A stretch of DNA of 64,000 nucleotides from Corynebacterium sp. zg-331 (GTDB lineage: Bacteria; Actinomycetota; Actinomycetes; Mycobacteriales; Mycobacteriaceae), in NCBI RefSeq assembly GCF_014267345.1, contig NZ_JACMYD010000001.1:124001-188000 (forward strand), given 5' to 3'. Below, piece after piece: positions 45,013-53,627 of the stretch; position 1 is the first letter of the stretch, and each line of letters starts with the position of its first letter. A program made the position numbers and the translations under genes. The notes below the pieces were generated by a model, which saw nothing but the letters and a program-made list of their open reading frames with translations, ran no database searches and was not told the origin of the DNA.

Positions 45013-47985
45013 ATGAGATTCCAGTTTGACTCGCGCCAGCCCTACCAGACCAGCGCGATCGAGGCTGTCACTGACCTGTTTGACGGGCAACCAGCCGACG
45101 TTGATCAACTGCTGACTAGATTTCAGTATGCTCCGTCGTCACCACGGCCCGCTCTTGACCTGCCTGACTTAGGTGGCCAGATAGGTTTTGACGTCTTTGA
45201 GGAAATTGGCGCATATGGCAACAACCTCGTTTTGGACGAAGACACTGTCTTGGAGAACCTGCAGCGCGTCCAGGATAGGAATGGTCTAGAAATCAACGAT
45301 GGCCTGGTTGATGGCTTGCAGTTCGATATTGAGATGGAAACCGGCACGGGCAAGACGTACGTCTATTTGCGTACCGCGTTCGAACTGGCCACGAAGTACA
45401 AGTTCAACAAGTTCATCATTTTGGTGCCGTCGGTAGCGATTCGTGAAGGTGTGAAGACCAGCATTCAGTTGATGAGAGAGCATTTCCGTCACCTGTATCC
45501 CCAGATCAATATGGACTACACGGTGTATTCAGGTGATCGTGCTGAGGAAGTTCGTGACTTTGCCACGGCCACTTCGTTGCAGTTTATGGTGATGACTATC
45601 GATTCGATCCGGGGTGATAAGAACACCCGCATTATCCATCAGCAACGCGATAAGCTCTCTGGCTTACGCCCGCTGGATTTCCTGCAGGCCACACGCCCGG
45701 TCGTGATTATGGATGAGCCGCAGAATATGGAGTCTTTGCTGGCTCAGTCTGCGGTGGCCGATCTGAATCCGATGTGTACGCTGCGTTATTCAGCCACTCA
45801 CCGCACGACTCGCAACGTGGTCTACAGGCTTGATCCGCTCGATGCTCACCGGCTGGAGCTGGTGAAGAAGATTGTGGTCTCCGATGCCCAGGAGCTTGGT
45901 AGCGTGGCGAAGCCGTATGTGAAGCTGCTTGAGGTTAAGCGTGATCCGACTTTTAGAGCCAGCTTGGAGCTGATCTATCGTAAGAAGGATGGCTCGTATG
46001 CCAAGCGCAAGGTCAGCGCCACTCAGGGTGCTGATTTGGAGCGGCTCTCCGGTGGCAACCCCGCGTATACAGGCAACTGGCGGATCAATGAGATCAGCGT
46101 GATGCCCGAGCAGATCGAGTTGACCAACTATGGTGTACTACGCGTGGGTGAAGAGATCGGTAGCAACCAAGACGCTGTTTTTCAGGCGATGATCCGAGAG
46201 ACTGTGCGTGAGCATATCCGCAAGGAAGAACAAGTGCACCCTAAAGGTATCAAGGTGCTGTCGTTGTTCTTCATCGACAAGGTCGCCTCATACCTGGGTG
46301 AGGGTGTCAACAATCTCGACGCGGATGGTGATTTCGCTGCCTGGTTTGACGCCGTCTATCAGGAGGAACGAGCAAAGAATCCGTCCACGCATGCATTTTT
46401 GCCTGCTAATCCGGTTGAGGCGCGTTCTGGGTATTTCGCGCAGATGAAGCGCGGTACCGGTAAGAGCGCGCAGATGACGTTCAAAGATTCCTCGGGTAAG
46501 ACTAAGGCCGACGATGATGCTTATAAGCTGATCATGAAGGACAAGGCTCGCCTGCTGGATATGGGTGAGCCGGTGCGGTTCATTTTCTCGCACTCGGCGC
46601 TTCGTGAGGGCTGGGATAACCCGAACGTGTTCCAGATTTGCACGCTGCGTGACATGTCCACGGAGACCGAGCGCCGCCAGACGATTGGGCGCGGACTTCG
46701 TCTGCCTGTGAATCAAGCCGGTGAAGGAGTCAAGGATGCTGGTATTGCACAGTTGACGGTGGTGGCGAACGAATCGTATGCGGCGTTCGCTTCCGCGTTG
46801 CAAGACGAGTACAAGCGCGCTGGTGTGGCGGTTGGTTACGTGCGCAGGACTGAGTTCGCTGAACTACCTGTGGTCGAGGGCGGCAAGGAATCTCGTCTTG
46901 GTACTCGCCGCTCGGCCCAGATCTGGGACTGCCTACACGAGCGCGGCTATATCAACGATGCTGGTGAGGTTCTGGGTACCTGGGTGCCTGACCAGCTCGG
47001 CTTCACTGTTGGCTTGCCTGAACAATACGCAGCGTATGAAGCAGAGGTCATCGATCTGGTCGAGCGGTGCAAGATCGAAACGCTCATCAAGCCGAAGCGT
47101 AAACGCGTGGTTCGGTCGCTGAACAAACAGGTCTACGCCACACCGGAGTTTGAGGAGTTCTGGGAGAAGATCACCTCCCGCACGACCTACCGCGTCAGCC
47201 TTGACCGCACGGATTTGGTGCGGCGTTGCGTGACACGGATCAAGGAAGCCCCGCAGATTGATCCGATCCGTATTCAGGTTACCCGTACCGGGTTGGAGCT
47301 TACCCGTGGCGGCCCGAAGGGCTCGATTCTTGGCTCGCGTGACGAGGTACTCAAGGATTCCTACCCACTGCCAGACATCGTCTTGCAGCTTCAGGAATCC
47401 ACCTCGCTGACCCGCAAGACAATCATTGACATCCTGCTGGGCTCTGGGCGCGTGGGTGAGTTCCTCACCAATCCGAATGACTACATCAAGATGGTCAACA
47501 GCTGTGTTGAGACCGAGCTCGCGCACACTCTCATCGATGGGATCCAGTATGAGCCCATCGGCGGCAGTATCTACGAGCTTCGAGAACTGCAAGCGGACGG
47601 GCTCGAAGAGAGGGACCGTTTCATTGATCAGCTATACAAGGTGACCAATAAGGAGAAGACGGACTTCGACTACGTGGTTTTCGACTCTGCAGTGGAGAAA
47701 CAGTTCGCCCAGTACTTGGACGGGCGTGAGGACATCCAACTCTTCATGAAACTACCCGACAAATTCCGCATCCCCACCCCGGTTGGGGACTATAACCCGG
47801 ACTGGGCGATCATCAAGGTCGAAGATGGCAGCGAACACTTGTACTTGGTGCGCGAGACGAAGTCGAGTCAAGATCCGTCAAAGCGTCGTCCGATCGAAAA
47901 CGCGAAGATCAAGGCAGCGATGAAACACTTCGAGGCTATCGGCGTGGACTACATGGTGAGTGCTCCTGATCGTTGGGAAATCTAG
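45013..47985 (+). CDS. res: Type III restriction enzyme helicase/nuclease Res
   Basis: A 990-residue intact SF2 translocase-nuclease. Motifs in order: Walker A METGTGKTY near residue 115, motif II VVIMDEPQNME (DEPQ), LRYSATHRTTRN, motif VI TERRQTIGRGLRLPV near residue 560, and a C-terminal PD-D/ExK-type site NPDWAII and LVRETKSS near residue 945. With Mod, Res cuts 25-27 bases from an asymmetric site. It follows mod by 15 bases. With mod interrupted it has no partner encoded here. It is the only full-length intact gene of the island. Confidence 0.92.
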   Translation: MRFQFDSRQPYQTSAIEAVTDLFDGQPADVDQLLTRFQYAPSSPRPALDLPDLGGQIGFDVFEEIGAYGNNLVLDEDTVLENLQRVQDRNGLEINDGLVDGLQFDIEMETGTGKTYVYLRTAFELATKYKFNKFIILVPSVAIREGVKTSIQLMREHFRHLYPQINMDYTVYSGDRAEEVRDFATATSLQFMVMTIDSIRGDKNTRIIHQQRDKLSGLRPLDFLQATRPVVIMDEPQNMESLLAQSAVADLNPMCTLRYSATHRTTRNVVYRLDPLDAHRLELVKKIVVSDAQELGSVAKPYVKLLEVKRDPTFRASLELIYRKKDGSYAKRKVSATQGADLERLSGGNPAYTGNWRINEISVMPEQIELTNYGVLRVGEEIGSNQDAVFQAMIRETVREHIRKEEQVHPKGIKVLSLFFIDKVASYLGEGVNNLDADGDFAAWFDAVYQEERAKNPSTHAFLPANPVEARSGYFAQMKRGTGKSAQMTFKDSSGKTKADDDAYKLIMKDKARLLDMGEPVRFIFSHSALREGWDNPNVFQICTLRDMSTETERRQTIGRGLRLPVNQAGEGVKDAGIAQLTVVANESYAAFASALQDEYKRAGVAVGYVRRTEFAELPVVEGGKESRLGTRRSAQIWDCLHERGYINDAGEVLGTWVPDQLGFTVGLPEQYAAYEAEVIDLVERCKIETLIKPKRKRVVRSLNKQVYATPEFEEFWEKITSRTTYRVSLDRTDLVRRCVTRIKEAPQIDPIRIQVTRTGLELTRGGPKGSILGSRDEVLKDSYPLPDIVLQLQESTSLTRKTIIDILLGSGRVGEFLTNPNDYIKMVNSCVETELAHTLIDGIQYEPIGGSIYELRELQADGLEERDRFIDQLYKVTNKEKTDFDYVVFDSAVEKQFAQYLDGREDIQLFMKLPDKFRIPTPVGDYNPDWAIIKVEDGSEHLYLVRETKSSQDPSKRRPIENAKIKAAMKHFEAIGVDYMVSAPDRWEI

Positions 47986-47997
47986 GAGACGAACGCG

Positions 47998-48717
47998 TGT
48001 TGCAACACCTCAGTCACTACGAGGCCAAGTTCTATGCCCCACGAGTTGGATCGCTCCTACGCTTCTGACCATGTTGGGCGGTTCGCAGGCCTGCTGTTCG
48101 ATGCCCAAGTCGAGCCCAAACCCCACCAGGTGGATGCGGCCCTGTTCGCGTTGCAGACCCCGTTCACGAAGGGTGTGATCCTGGCTGATGAGGTTGGTCT
48201 TGGTAAAACGATAGAGGCCGGTATCGTCCTCAGTCAGTACTGGGCTAAGCGACAACGCCGCATCCTCATCATCAGTCCGTCCTCGTTGCGCCAACAGTGG
48301 CAACAAGAGCTGAGTGAGAAGTTCGCCCTGCCTGCCACGTTGATGGATTCTAAGAACATCGACACACTCATTGGCCCTGGTTCTGGTGAAGCAACCATAT
48401 GGAAAGCACTCACTCGCTTGGACAATGGCGGAATGCCCAACTATCCGGGCCGATCGCGCGCCAACTTCGAAGCCAATGTCGAGCTCGTGCGGTATGTGCG
48501 TAATCGTGCTTCCCACCAAGAGCCCCTTATCGGTGCTGAGGGTGGTATGGGTGACATGCAGCGGCTGCGGGACTACTTGGCTGCCATCGGCATGGTTGCC
48601 TCTAGCATCGATCCGAAAGCAGCTGCGTGGATTGCGACTAACTCGCGTATCCCCATGGTGCTCACCGAACAACCGCATGAAACCCCTCACAGAATTAGTA
48701 GGCCGCGTTCGTCGTAG
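47998..48717 (+). pseudogene. Chimeric remnant: SNF2 helicase N-terminus fused to Abi-like HEPN C-terminus
   Basis: From GTG 47998 the frame gives LQHLSHYEAKFYA, then an apparent extra C in GCCCCACG shifts it. The next frame (ATG 48034) continues HELDRSYASDHVGRFAGLL, PHQVDAALFALQTP and Walker A ILADEVGLGKTIEAGIVLSQ, the start of an SNF2-type DEAD/DEAH helicase. After about MDSKNIDTLI the same frame switches to an Abi-like ending: NYPGRSRANFEANVELVRYV, RNRASHQEPL (HEPN-type RNxxxH) and SSIDPKAAAWIATNSRIPMVL. Two defence genes were joined by deletion near 48370. The helicase core is gone. Confidence 0.78.
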
Positions 48718-48833
48718 ACCGAGCAGGTGGCCGGGGCGTTATCGTTTTGGATGGCACGATCCAAGGCCATGATGGTGGCCACGACCCCTCGATTTTCTCG
48801 GTGGACTCGGTTTTGTCGGGCGAGCCGGGTTAA
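48718..48833 (+). other. Orphan coding tail, unidentified
   Basis: After the chimera a frame reading FVVDRAGGRGVIVLDGTIQG, then HDPSIFSVDSVLSGEPG, ends at TAA 48831-48833 without a start. It looks like the end of a gene whose body was deleted, but I do not recognise it. Confidence 0.3.
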
Positions 48834-49165
48834 CACCTATGCGGAGGGGTCAAGGAGCCAACATTACTGCTGTTCCCTACGCGCACGGGTACACTTATTC
48901 ATCGAGGTAACTGGGCGAAACGGGTGCTTACCCCGGCGTGCTATCGAGCTGGCATCAAGACCATTACTCCGCATGCGCTGCGTGATACCTGTGCGACTTT
49001 GGCGCTGCGGCAGGGCACCCCGCCGCAGGTGGTCGCGACACAACGAGGGCACACCGACGCCTCGGTGACCTTGAGGCACTATGCTGGTGTGCTTGATGGT
49101 GACCAAAAAAATTAGCCGCCGACTTGGGAGAACTTTTTACCGAGTATTCCCAGGTCAACGACTAA
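48834..49165 (+). pseudogene. int: Tyrosine recombinase (integrase) C-terminal remnant
   Basis: This frame carries the conserved catalytic end of a phage-type integrase: KEPTLLLFPTRTGTLIHRG, GIKTITPHALRDTCATLALR (H-x-L-R box), and QRGHTDASVTLRHYAGVL with the nucleophile tyrosine. A stop follows in a run of seven A residues (GATGGTGACCAAAAAAATTAG). One more A would extend it through LAADLGELFTEYSQVND to 49165. The N-terminal domain is missing. It lies 77 bases from the 3' end of a tRNA gene, the expected site for an island integrase. Confidence 0.82.
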
Positions 49166-49241
49166 TTTTCACCACAACCCGAACCCAACCAAAAGTTCCG
49201 GGATGAAAACACCAGGAAGGTTACCACAATCTTCCCGGCGG

Positions 49242-49315
49242 TGGGGCTACTGGGGCTCGAACCCAGGACCAACGGATTATGAGTCCGTAGCTCTAACCGA
49301 CTGAGCTATAGCCCC
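49242..49315 (-). tRNA. tRNA with CAU anticodon (elongator Met or lysidine-type Ile2)
   Basis: Minus strand folds into a full cloverleaf: acceptor GGGGCTA/TAGCCCC, D-stem GCTC/GAGC, anticodon stem ACGGA/TCCGT with loop CTCATAA, variable TGGTC, T-arm CTGGG/CCCAG. The CAU anticodon fits Met or Ile2; I cannot separate them by eye. CCA is not encoded. It is the likely integration target of the adjacent island. Confidence 0.9.
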
Positions 49316-49493
49316 TCCGCCGCTGCGTGCGGCGCTACTCAGTATATACAGTGCTCTTGGCGGTCCCAAGGTGGGTTCGCCGTTCGGCGTTGCGTCGGCC
49401 GATCCGCGCCCGTGAACAGCGGATTTGCCCCTTTCTATCGCGGCGGACTATAGTTACTCTCCGTTGCCGCCGCGGTAGTTGGCGCAAGGATAT

Positions 49494-49566
49494 TCCTCCA
49501 TAGCTCAGTTGGCAGAGCATTCGACTGTTAATCGAAGGGTCACTGGTTCGAGCCCAGTTGGAGGAG
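49494..49566 (+). tRNA. tRNA-Asn (GUU anticodon)
   Basis: Full cloverleaf: acceptor TCCTCCA/TGGAGGA, D-stem GCTC/GAGC, anticodon arm TTCGA-CTGTTAA-TCGAA, T-arm ACTGG/CCAGT. Anticodon GTT decodes asparagine codons. CCA is not encoded. Confidence 0.95.
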
Positions 49567-49758
49567 CAGGGAAGCAACCCCTTTCCTCCATGTCGGAGAG
49601 AATGGGGCTGCGTGTCATCGGGGTATTATTTCTTAGAAAAGTTACCGCGCCGTTCATGGAACAGTCATGGGGCGTTTACCTTCGTGTGCCAGGCTTGAGG
49701 CGTTGCGGTAGGGCTCGGTTCGCGATTGCGGCGAGTAACAGAGAAAAGAGGGTGCGGC

Positions 49759-51027
49759 ATGAAGTATAGGGCAGGTAGGCGGGCGCTGGTGATGGCGAGT
49801 GCAGTGGCGGCGGGGGTGGTGGTCCCAGTGGCTCCCGCCGGGGCGCAGTCGACGTCCCAGGAGTTATCCTCGGCGGTGTCGGCCGCGGTTGAGCTCCTGG
49901 TGGAAAACCCCGTGATGGTGCCGGAACCGGTGCTGCACGAGGGCGCGCCGGTGCCGCAACCTTTCGCCCTGGACCGCGTGGCGCGTTGGTATCGCTCCGA
50001 TGTCGCCTCCCAGGGGTGGTCCTACGCCCCGGTGGTGGAGGCCTTTAGCGCCCTGGAGCGCGATCACCCGGAGGTGATGCGCCGCAATCTCGATGAGGTG
50101 GTGCGCATCAATAACGCGGCAGCGGGGGATCCCGCGCTGCTGGAACGTGCTCTGGCCGACGATCACGATGACCTTCTGATGACCATGTCCGAGGCCTGGG
50201 GAACGGAGCTGGGGCAGGCGTTCCGGCAGGCCATGGCGGAGCACCGGCTGCCCAAGACCTCGCAGTTGCTGTCCGGGCGGTTGGCGCGCGGCGGGGGTTT
50301 GGCTTCCTCGACAGCCGTGGAGAAATATTGGTTCGGCTATGATCGGCCCTTTGTGGTGGCCCCGGATCGCATCACCCGCTATCACCGCGAGGGCGGAGAC
50401 GATGAGTATTCCACCACGCCGTCGTTCCCTTCGGGCCACACGAATAGAGCCACGTGGAAGTCCGCGGTGATGGCAGCCCTGTTGCCGGAGCTGGGTGCCC
50501 AGGTACTCGCGCGCGGTTCCGAGGTGGGCTATCACCGCCTGGTGATGGGTGTGCACTACCCGCTCGATGTGATGGGGGGACGCATGGTGGGCCTGGCGGC
50601 GGCCGCCGATCGGCTTAACGATCCCGAGTTTCATACCCTGATCCGGGAGGCGGGCATCGAACTGCGCGCGGAGCTGGAATGGCGGTGCGGGACCTCGGTG
50701 TCCGAGTGTGCCTCGCGCGGGCGGCGGTACCTGAGCCCGGATCAGGCGCAGGAGGTGTTTACCCAGCGCCTGAATTATGGCTTCGAGCGGGTTGGAGAGC
50801 CGGGCGCGCCGATGATCGTGCCGCAGGGGGCGGAGGCGCTGCTGGAGGCCCGGTTCCCGGAGCTGGCGGCGTGGCAGCGCGCCCAGGTGCTACAGCTGAC
50901 GGCCCAGGATTCCGGTTATCCCCTGGATAAGGGCGGCCCCGCGGGGTCGTGGCAGCGGTTGAACCTGGTGGCGGCGTGGAATGCGCACCCCGTGGTGAAC
51001 GCGGATGGCACCGTGACCCTGGGCTAA
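49759..51027 (+). CDS. Secreted PAP2-type acid phosphatase
   Basis: A 422-residue exported protein. The ATG at 49759 (GAGGG before it) opens a signal peptide ending in an AxA site (VAPAGAQS, near residue 30). The PAP2/class A acid phosphatase signature is complete: KYWFGYDRPF (KX6RP-type), PSFPSGHT, and SEVGYHRLVMGVHYPLD (SRX5HX3D-type variant). It hydrolyses phosphate esters outside the membrane. A C-terminal extension of about 130 residues is of unknown role. Confidence 0.88.
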   Translation: MKYRAGRRALVMASAVAAGVVVPVAPAGAQSTSQELSSAVSAAVELLVENPVMVPEPVLHEGAPVPQPFALDRVARWYRSDVASQGWSYAPVVEAFSALERDHPEVMRRNLDEVVRINNAAAGDPALLERALADDHDDLLMTMSEAWGTELGQAFRQAMAEHRLPKTSQLLSGRLARGGGLASSTAVEKYWFGYDRPFVVAPDRITRYHREGGDDEYSTTPSFPSGHTNRATWKSAVMAALLPELGAQVLARGSEVGYHRLVMGVHYPLDVMGGRMVGLAAAADRLNDPEFHTLIREAGIELRAELEWRCGTSVSECASRGRRYLSPDQAQEVFTQRLNYGFERVGEPGAPMIVPQGAEALLEARFPELAAWQRAQVLQLTAQDSGYPLDKGGPAGSWQRLNLVAAWNAHPVVNADGTVTLG

Positions 51028-51053
51028 GACCCCGCCTGGGTAGCATGAAGCGC

Positions 51054-51881
51054 ATGACTGCTTGCGCGCTTCTCGACGCCCTCCGGGATATCCAGCAGTG
51101 GCCCGCCGATCACGTGGCTGCCGCGATACTGGCCGGAGGCGAGGAATACGCGGTGGGCGATGCCCGCAGGCCCTTCGCCCTGGCGAGCGTGACCAAGATG
51201 CTCTCGGCGTATGCCGCGTTGGTGGCGGTGGAGGAGGGGGCCGTGGAATTGGACGATCCCATGGGCCCACGGGGTTCCACGCTGCGTCATCTCCTGGCCC
51301 ATGCCTCCGGGGTGGCCTTCGATACTCCCGAATCGCTTAAGCCGGTGGGGCAGCGCAGGATCTACTCCTCCGCTGGCTACGAGATTCTTGCCGACGCCCT
51401 GGGGCGGCGTACCGACATCGCTTTCCCAGACTATCTCCGCGAGGCGGTATGTGCGCCGCTAGGAATGCGCGATACCGTTCTTAACGGTTCGGCTGGGCAC
51501 GGGGCGGTGTCCACACTCTCGGATCTGATGCTTTTTGCCCGCGAACTCATGGAGCCGCGGCTTTTGCACCCGCGTACGGTGCGTGAGGCCTTCTCTGCGC
51601 AGTTCCCGGGCCTGCGCGGTGTCGTGCCGGGATACGGTATGCATAAACCGTGCCCGTGGGGATTGGGCTTTGAGATTCATGGGGAGAAGCGGCCTCATTG
51701 GATGGGGGAGTCTATGCCTCGCGAGGCGGTGGGGCACTTCGGTATGACCGGCACGTACCTGTGGGTCGCCCCGGAGCAGCGGTGTGCGATGGTGGTGCTC
51801 ACTGACCGGGACTTTGGGCCGTGGGCGCAGCCACGGTGGGCGGAGACGAATGATCGGGTGTGGGCTGCCGCGATGGGATAA
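51054..51881 (+). CDS. Serine hydrolase, beta-lactamase/class C PBP family
   Basis: A 275-residue protein with the serine hydrolase pattern ASVTKM (S-x-x-K near residue 46), HASGVAFDTPE, YSSAGYEIL (Y-x-[AS]-like) and a C-terminal HFGMTGT. No signal peptide is seen, so an esterase or peptidase role is likelier than resistance. The ATG at 51054 is preferred to 51045 because a TAGCAT -10 box ends 7 bases before it (leaderless). Confidence 0.85.
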   Translation: MTACALLDALRDIQQWPADHVAAAILAGGEEYAVGDARRPFALASVTKMLSAYAALVAVEEGAVELDDPMGPRGSTLRHLLAHASGVAFDTPESLKPVGQRRIYSSAGYEILADALGRRTDIAFPDYLREAVCAPLGMRDTVLNGSAGHGAVSTLSDLMLFARELMEPRLLHPRTVREAFSAQFPGLRGVVPGYGMHKPCPWGLGFEIHGEKRPHWMGESMPREAVGHFGMTGTYLWVAPEQRCAMVVLTDRDFGPWAQPRWAETNDRVWAAAMG

Positions 51882-52073
51882 CTCTGAACTAGAACTTGAA
51901 TTATCGGGGGATAAAGCGGCACTTGAGAGTTGCCATCTCCGCGCTATTCGATGGAAACTCGGTGCCAGTCACTGTGAATGGTAGAAAGCCACGCGAGATC
52001 GTTGGGGAAGACGAAACTCGTCTGATGCCACCCGAAGGCGGGCGGTATGGATTGTGCCGAAGGAACCTACACA

Positions 52074-52424
52074 ATGACCACACTATTGCTTGATCCCCCG
52101 GTGAAGTCCCTGGCTGAGGGCTCCACGGAAATTTGCTATGCCGTTCTTACCGTCGAGGGCATGCCGAGGGCCGCGCGGCCTGCGGTCGAAGCCCTCATGG
52201 TGGAGCACCTGCGCAGCCCGGCCCCGGCTGCGCAGCCGGGAACCGACCCGCTCGACGCGTCCTGGTGCACCCGGTGGCACCGCGATGGCCCGAGGACGGT
52301 GCGGTGTCGGCAACTGTTGGCCGCCCCGGGCACGGAGTTGGGCAGCTTCGCCGGCGCGTTGGCGGGCCTTGCTCAGGCGGAGGGCTTCGCGGCGTGCGTG
52401 GCGGAATCTTCCGCCGCCGGGTAG
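52074..52424 (+). CDS. Hypothetical protein
   Basis: A 116-residue Ala-rich protein from the ATG at 52074 with AAGGAA upstream. No family recognised. Its end overlaps the convergent HAD phosphatase gene by 52 bases, which weakens the case, but the ribosome site and length support it. The 192 bases upstream contain only a weak short frame. Confidence 0.5.
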   Translation: MTTLLLDPPVKSLAEGSTEICYAVLTVEGMPRAARPAVEALMVEHLRSPAPAAQPGTDPLDASWCTRWHRDGPRTVRCRQLLAAPGTELGSFAGALAGLAQAEGFAACVAESSAAG

Positions 52425-53227
52425 AAGCTGCCGTCCTTGAACGGATCGTCCCAGCACTCGGCGAGGTCTGCCACGGAGTCGATCACGCGGGTGGGACGAT
52501 ACGGATAGCGGTTGATCTCCGCGTTATCGGAAATCCCCGAGCGTACCAGGATGGTGCGCATCCCGGCCTCCAGGCCGGATCGCATGTCGGTGTCCATGCG
52601 ATCCCCGATCATCACGGTGCTCTCGGAGTGGGCGCCGATGGTATTGAGGGCCGAGCGCATCATCACGGGGTTAGGCTTGCCCACGTAATAGGGTTCCTGG
52701 CCGGTGGCCGCGGTGATGAGCGCGGCCACCGAACCCGTCGCCGGGAGTAGACCCTGCGGGGCGGGGCCGGTGACATCCGGGTTGGTGCAGATGAAACGGG
52801 CCCCGCCCAGGATGAGGTTGATGGCGGTGGTGATGGCCTCGAAAGAATAGGTGCGGGTTTCGCCCAAGACCACGAACTCGGGGTGGTTGTCCGTGAGGAT
52901 CCACCCGGCCTCGTGCAGGCCGGTGGTCAATCCGGATTCCCCAATCACGTAGGCCGTGCTTTCCTCCTCCTGGCTTTTGAGGAAATGCGCGGTGGCCGTG
53001 GCGGAGGTCCAGATCCGCTCGGGGGGAATATCGAGGCCGGTGTTGCGCAGTCGCGCGGAGAGATCGCGCGGGGTGTGGATGGAATTATTGGTGAGCACCA
53101 TGAAGTTGATGTCGTTGTCATAGAGGGAGCGTAGGAAGCGATCCGCGCCGGGAATCATCTCGCCTTCCTTGATGAGCACGCCGTCCATGTCAGAAAGGTA
53201 GGAAATATGGGCAGTCATGTGTTCCAT
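52373..53227 (-). CDS. nagD: HAD-IIA family phosphatase (NagD-like)
   Basis: A 284-residue HAD-superfamily hydrolase: motif I LSDMDGVLIKEGE near residue 13, motif II VLTNNSIHTPRDL, the C2a cap insertion, and motif IV GDRMDTDMRSGLEAGM. NagD proteins dephosphorylate nucleotide or sugar phosphates. An upstream ATG (53227) and an internal ATG (53218) are both possible starts. The next minus-strand gene is the acyl carrier protein gene. Confidence 0.9.
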   Translation of the reverse strand: MEHMTAHISYLSDMDGVLIKEGEMIPGADRFLRSLYDNDINFMVLTNNSIHTPRDLSARLRNTGLDIPPERIWTSATATAHFLKSQEEESTAYVIGESGLTTGLHEAGWILTDNHPEFVVLGETRTYSFEAITTAINLILGGARFICTNPDVTGPAPQGLLPATGSVAALITAATGQEPYYVGKPNPVMMRSALNTIGAHSESTVMIGDRMDTDMRSGLEAGMRTILVRSGISDNAEINRYPYRPTRVIDSVADLAECWDDPFKDGSFYPAAEDSATHAAKPSA

Positions 53228-53238
53228 TGTGCTCTTTT

Positions 53239-53538
53239 TTAGCGGGAAGTGGTATCCAGGAATGCCGCTAGGTCTCCCACGGTGTCACAGCGCATCATGG
53301 TCTGTCCGTCCAGCTCCACGCCAAAAGCCTCTTCGGTCTTGACGGTGATCTCCACCAGGTCGAGGGAGGATCCGCCTAGGTCATCGCGCAGCCGAGTGGT
53401 GGGTCGGATCTCCTGGGGATCGTCCCCGGTGATCTGCGCGATGATGCGGGCCAGCCGGGCCGGGGTGCCCTCCGGCTTGTCGTTTTCCGGGGCGCTTTCC
53501 CCGAACTTGGCGGCCAATTGCTCGGCGAGGTTTCCCAT
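53239..53538 (-). CDS. acpM: Acyl carrier protein
   Basis: A 99-residue ACP with the phosphopantetheine motif GGSSLDLVE (serine near residue 60), within the usual helix-rich frame (TTRLRDDLGGSSLDL, TMMRCDTVGDLAAFL). A TACAAT -10 box lies 9 bases before the ATG at 53538; an upstream in-frame ATG at 53565 is the alternative. It may serve fatty acid or mycolate synthesis. Located between nagD-like and aceE genes on the same strand. Confidence 0.85.
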   Translation of the reverse strand: MGNLAEQLAAKFGESAPENDKPEGTPARLARIIAQITGDDPQEIRPTTRLRDDLGGSSLDLVEITVKTEEAFGVELDGQTMMRCDTVGDLAAFLDTTSR

Positions 53539-53627
53539 GCCTTCCACATTGTAGCGGTCCGGCATGGCGCAAGGGGAGGAACTCCCGGCGGGGAACCTCC
53601 CGCCCTTGCCTCGTGATCGAGTGGCGG

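Larger units (their letters stand above)
39170..49256. mobile_element. Decayed tRNA-associated genomic (defence) island
   Basis: Between the YtxH-like gene and a CAU tRNA gene lies about 10 kb of lower GC and different codon use. It contains integrase and recombinase remnants, an antirepressor fragment, an MmeI-like methyltransferase tail, a type III restriction-modification locus and fused helicase/Abi fragments. Only res is a full-length intact frame. The integrase remnant abuts the intact tRNA and a degenerate repeat of the tRNA end lies at the other side, the normal geometry of an integrated island. Exact edges are uncertain. Confidence 0.8.

Noticed and set aside
43108..48717. Phase-variable type III system driven by repeats
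   Set aside because: Mod is stopped by a substitution-like TAA, and there is no simple repeat tract in the gene.
51896..52093. Frame of 65 codons with a TTG start between the serine hydrolase and hypothetical genes
   Set aside because: No ribosome site, non-canonical start and no recognisable content.
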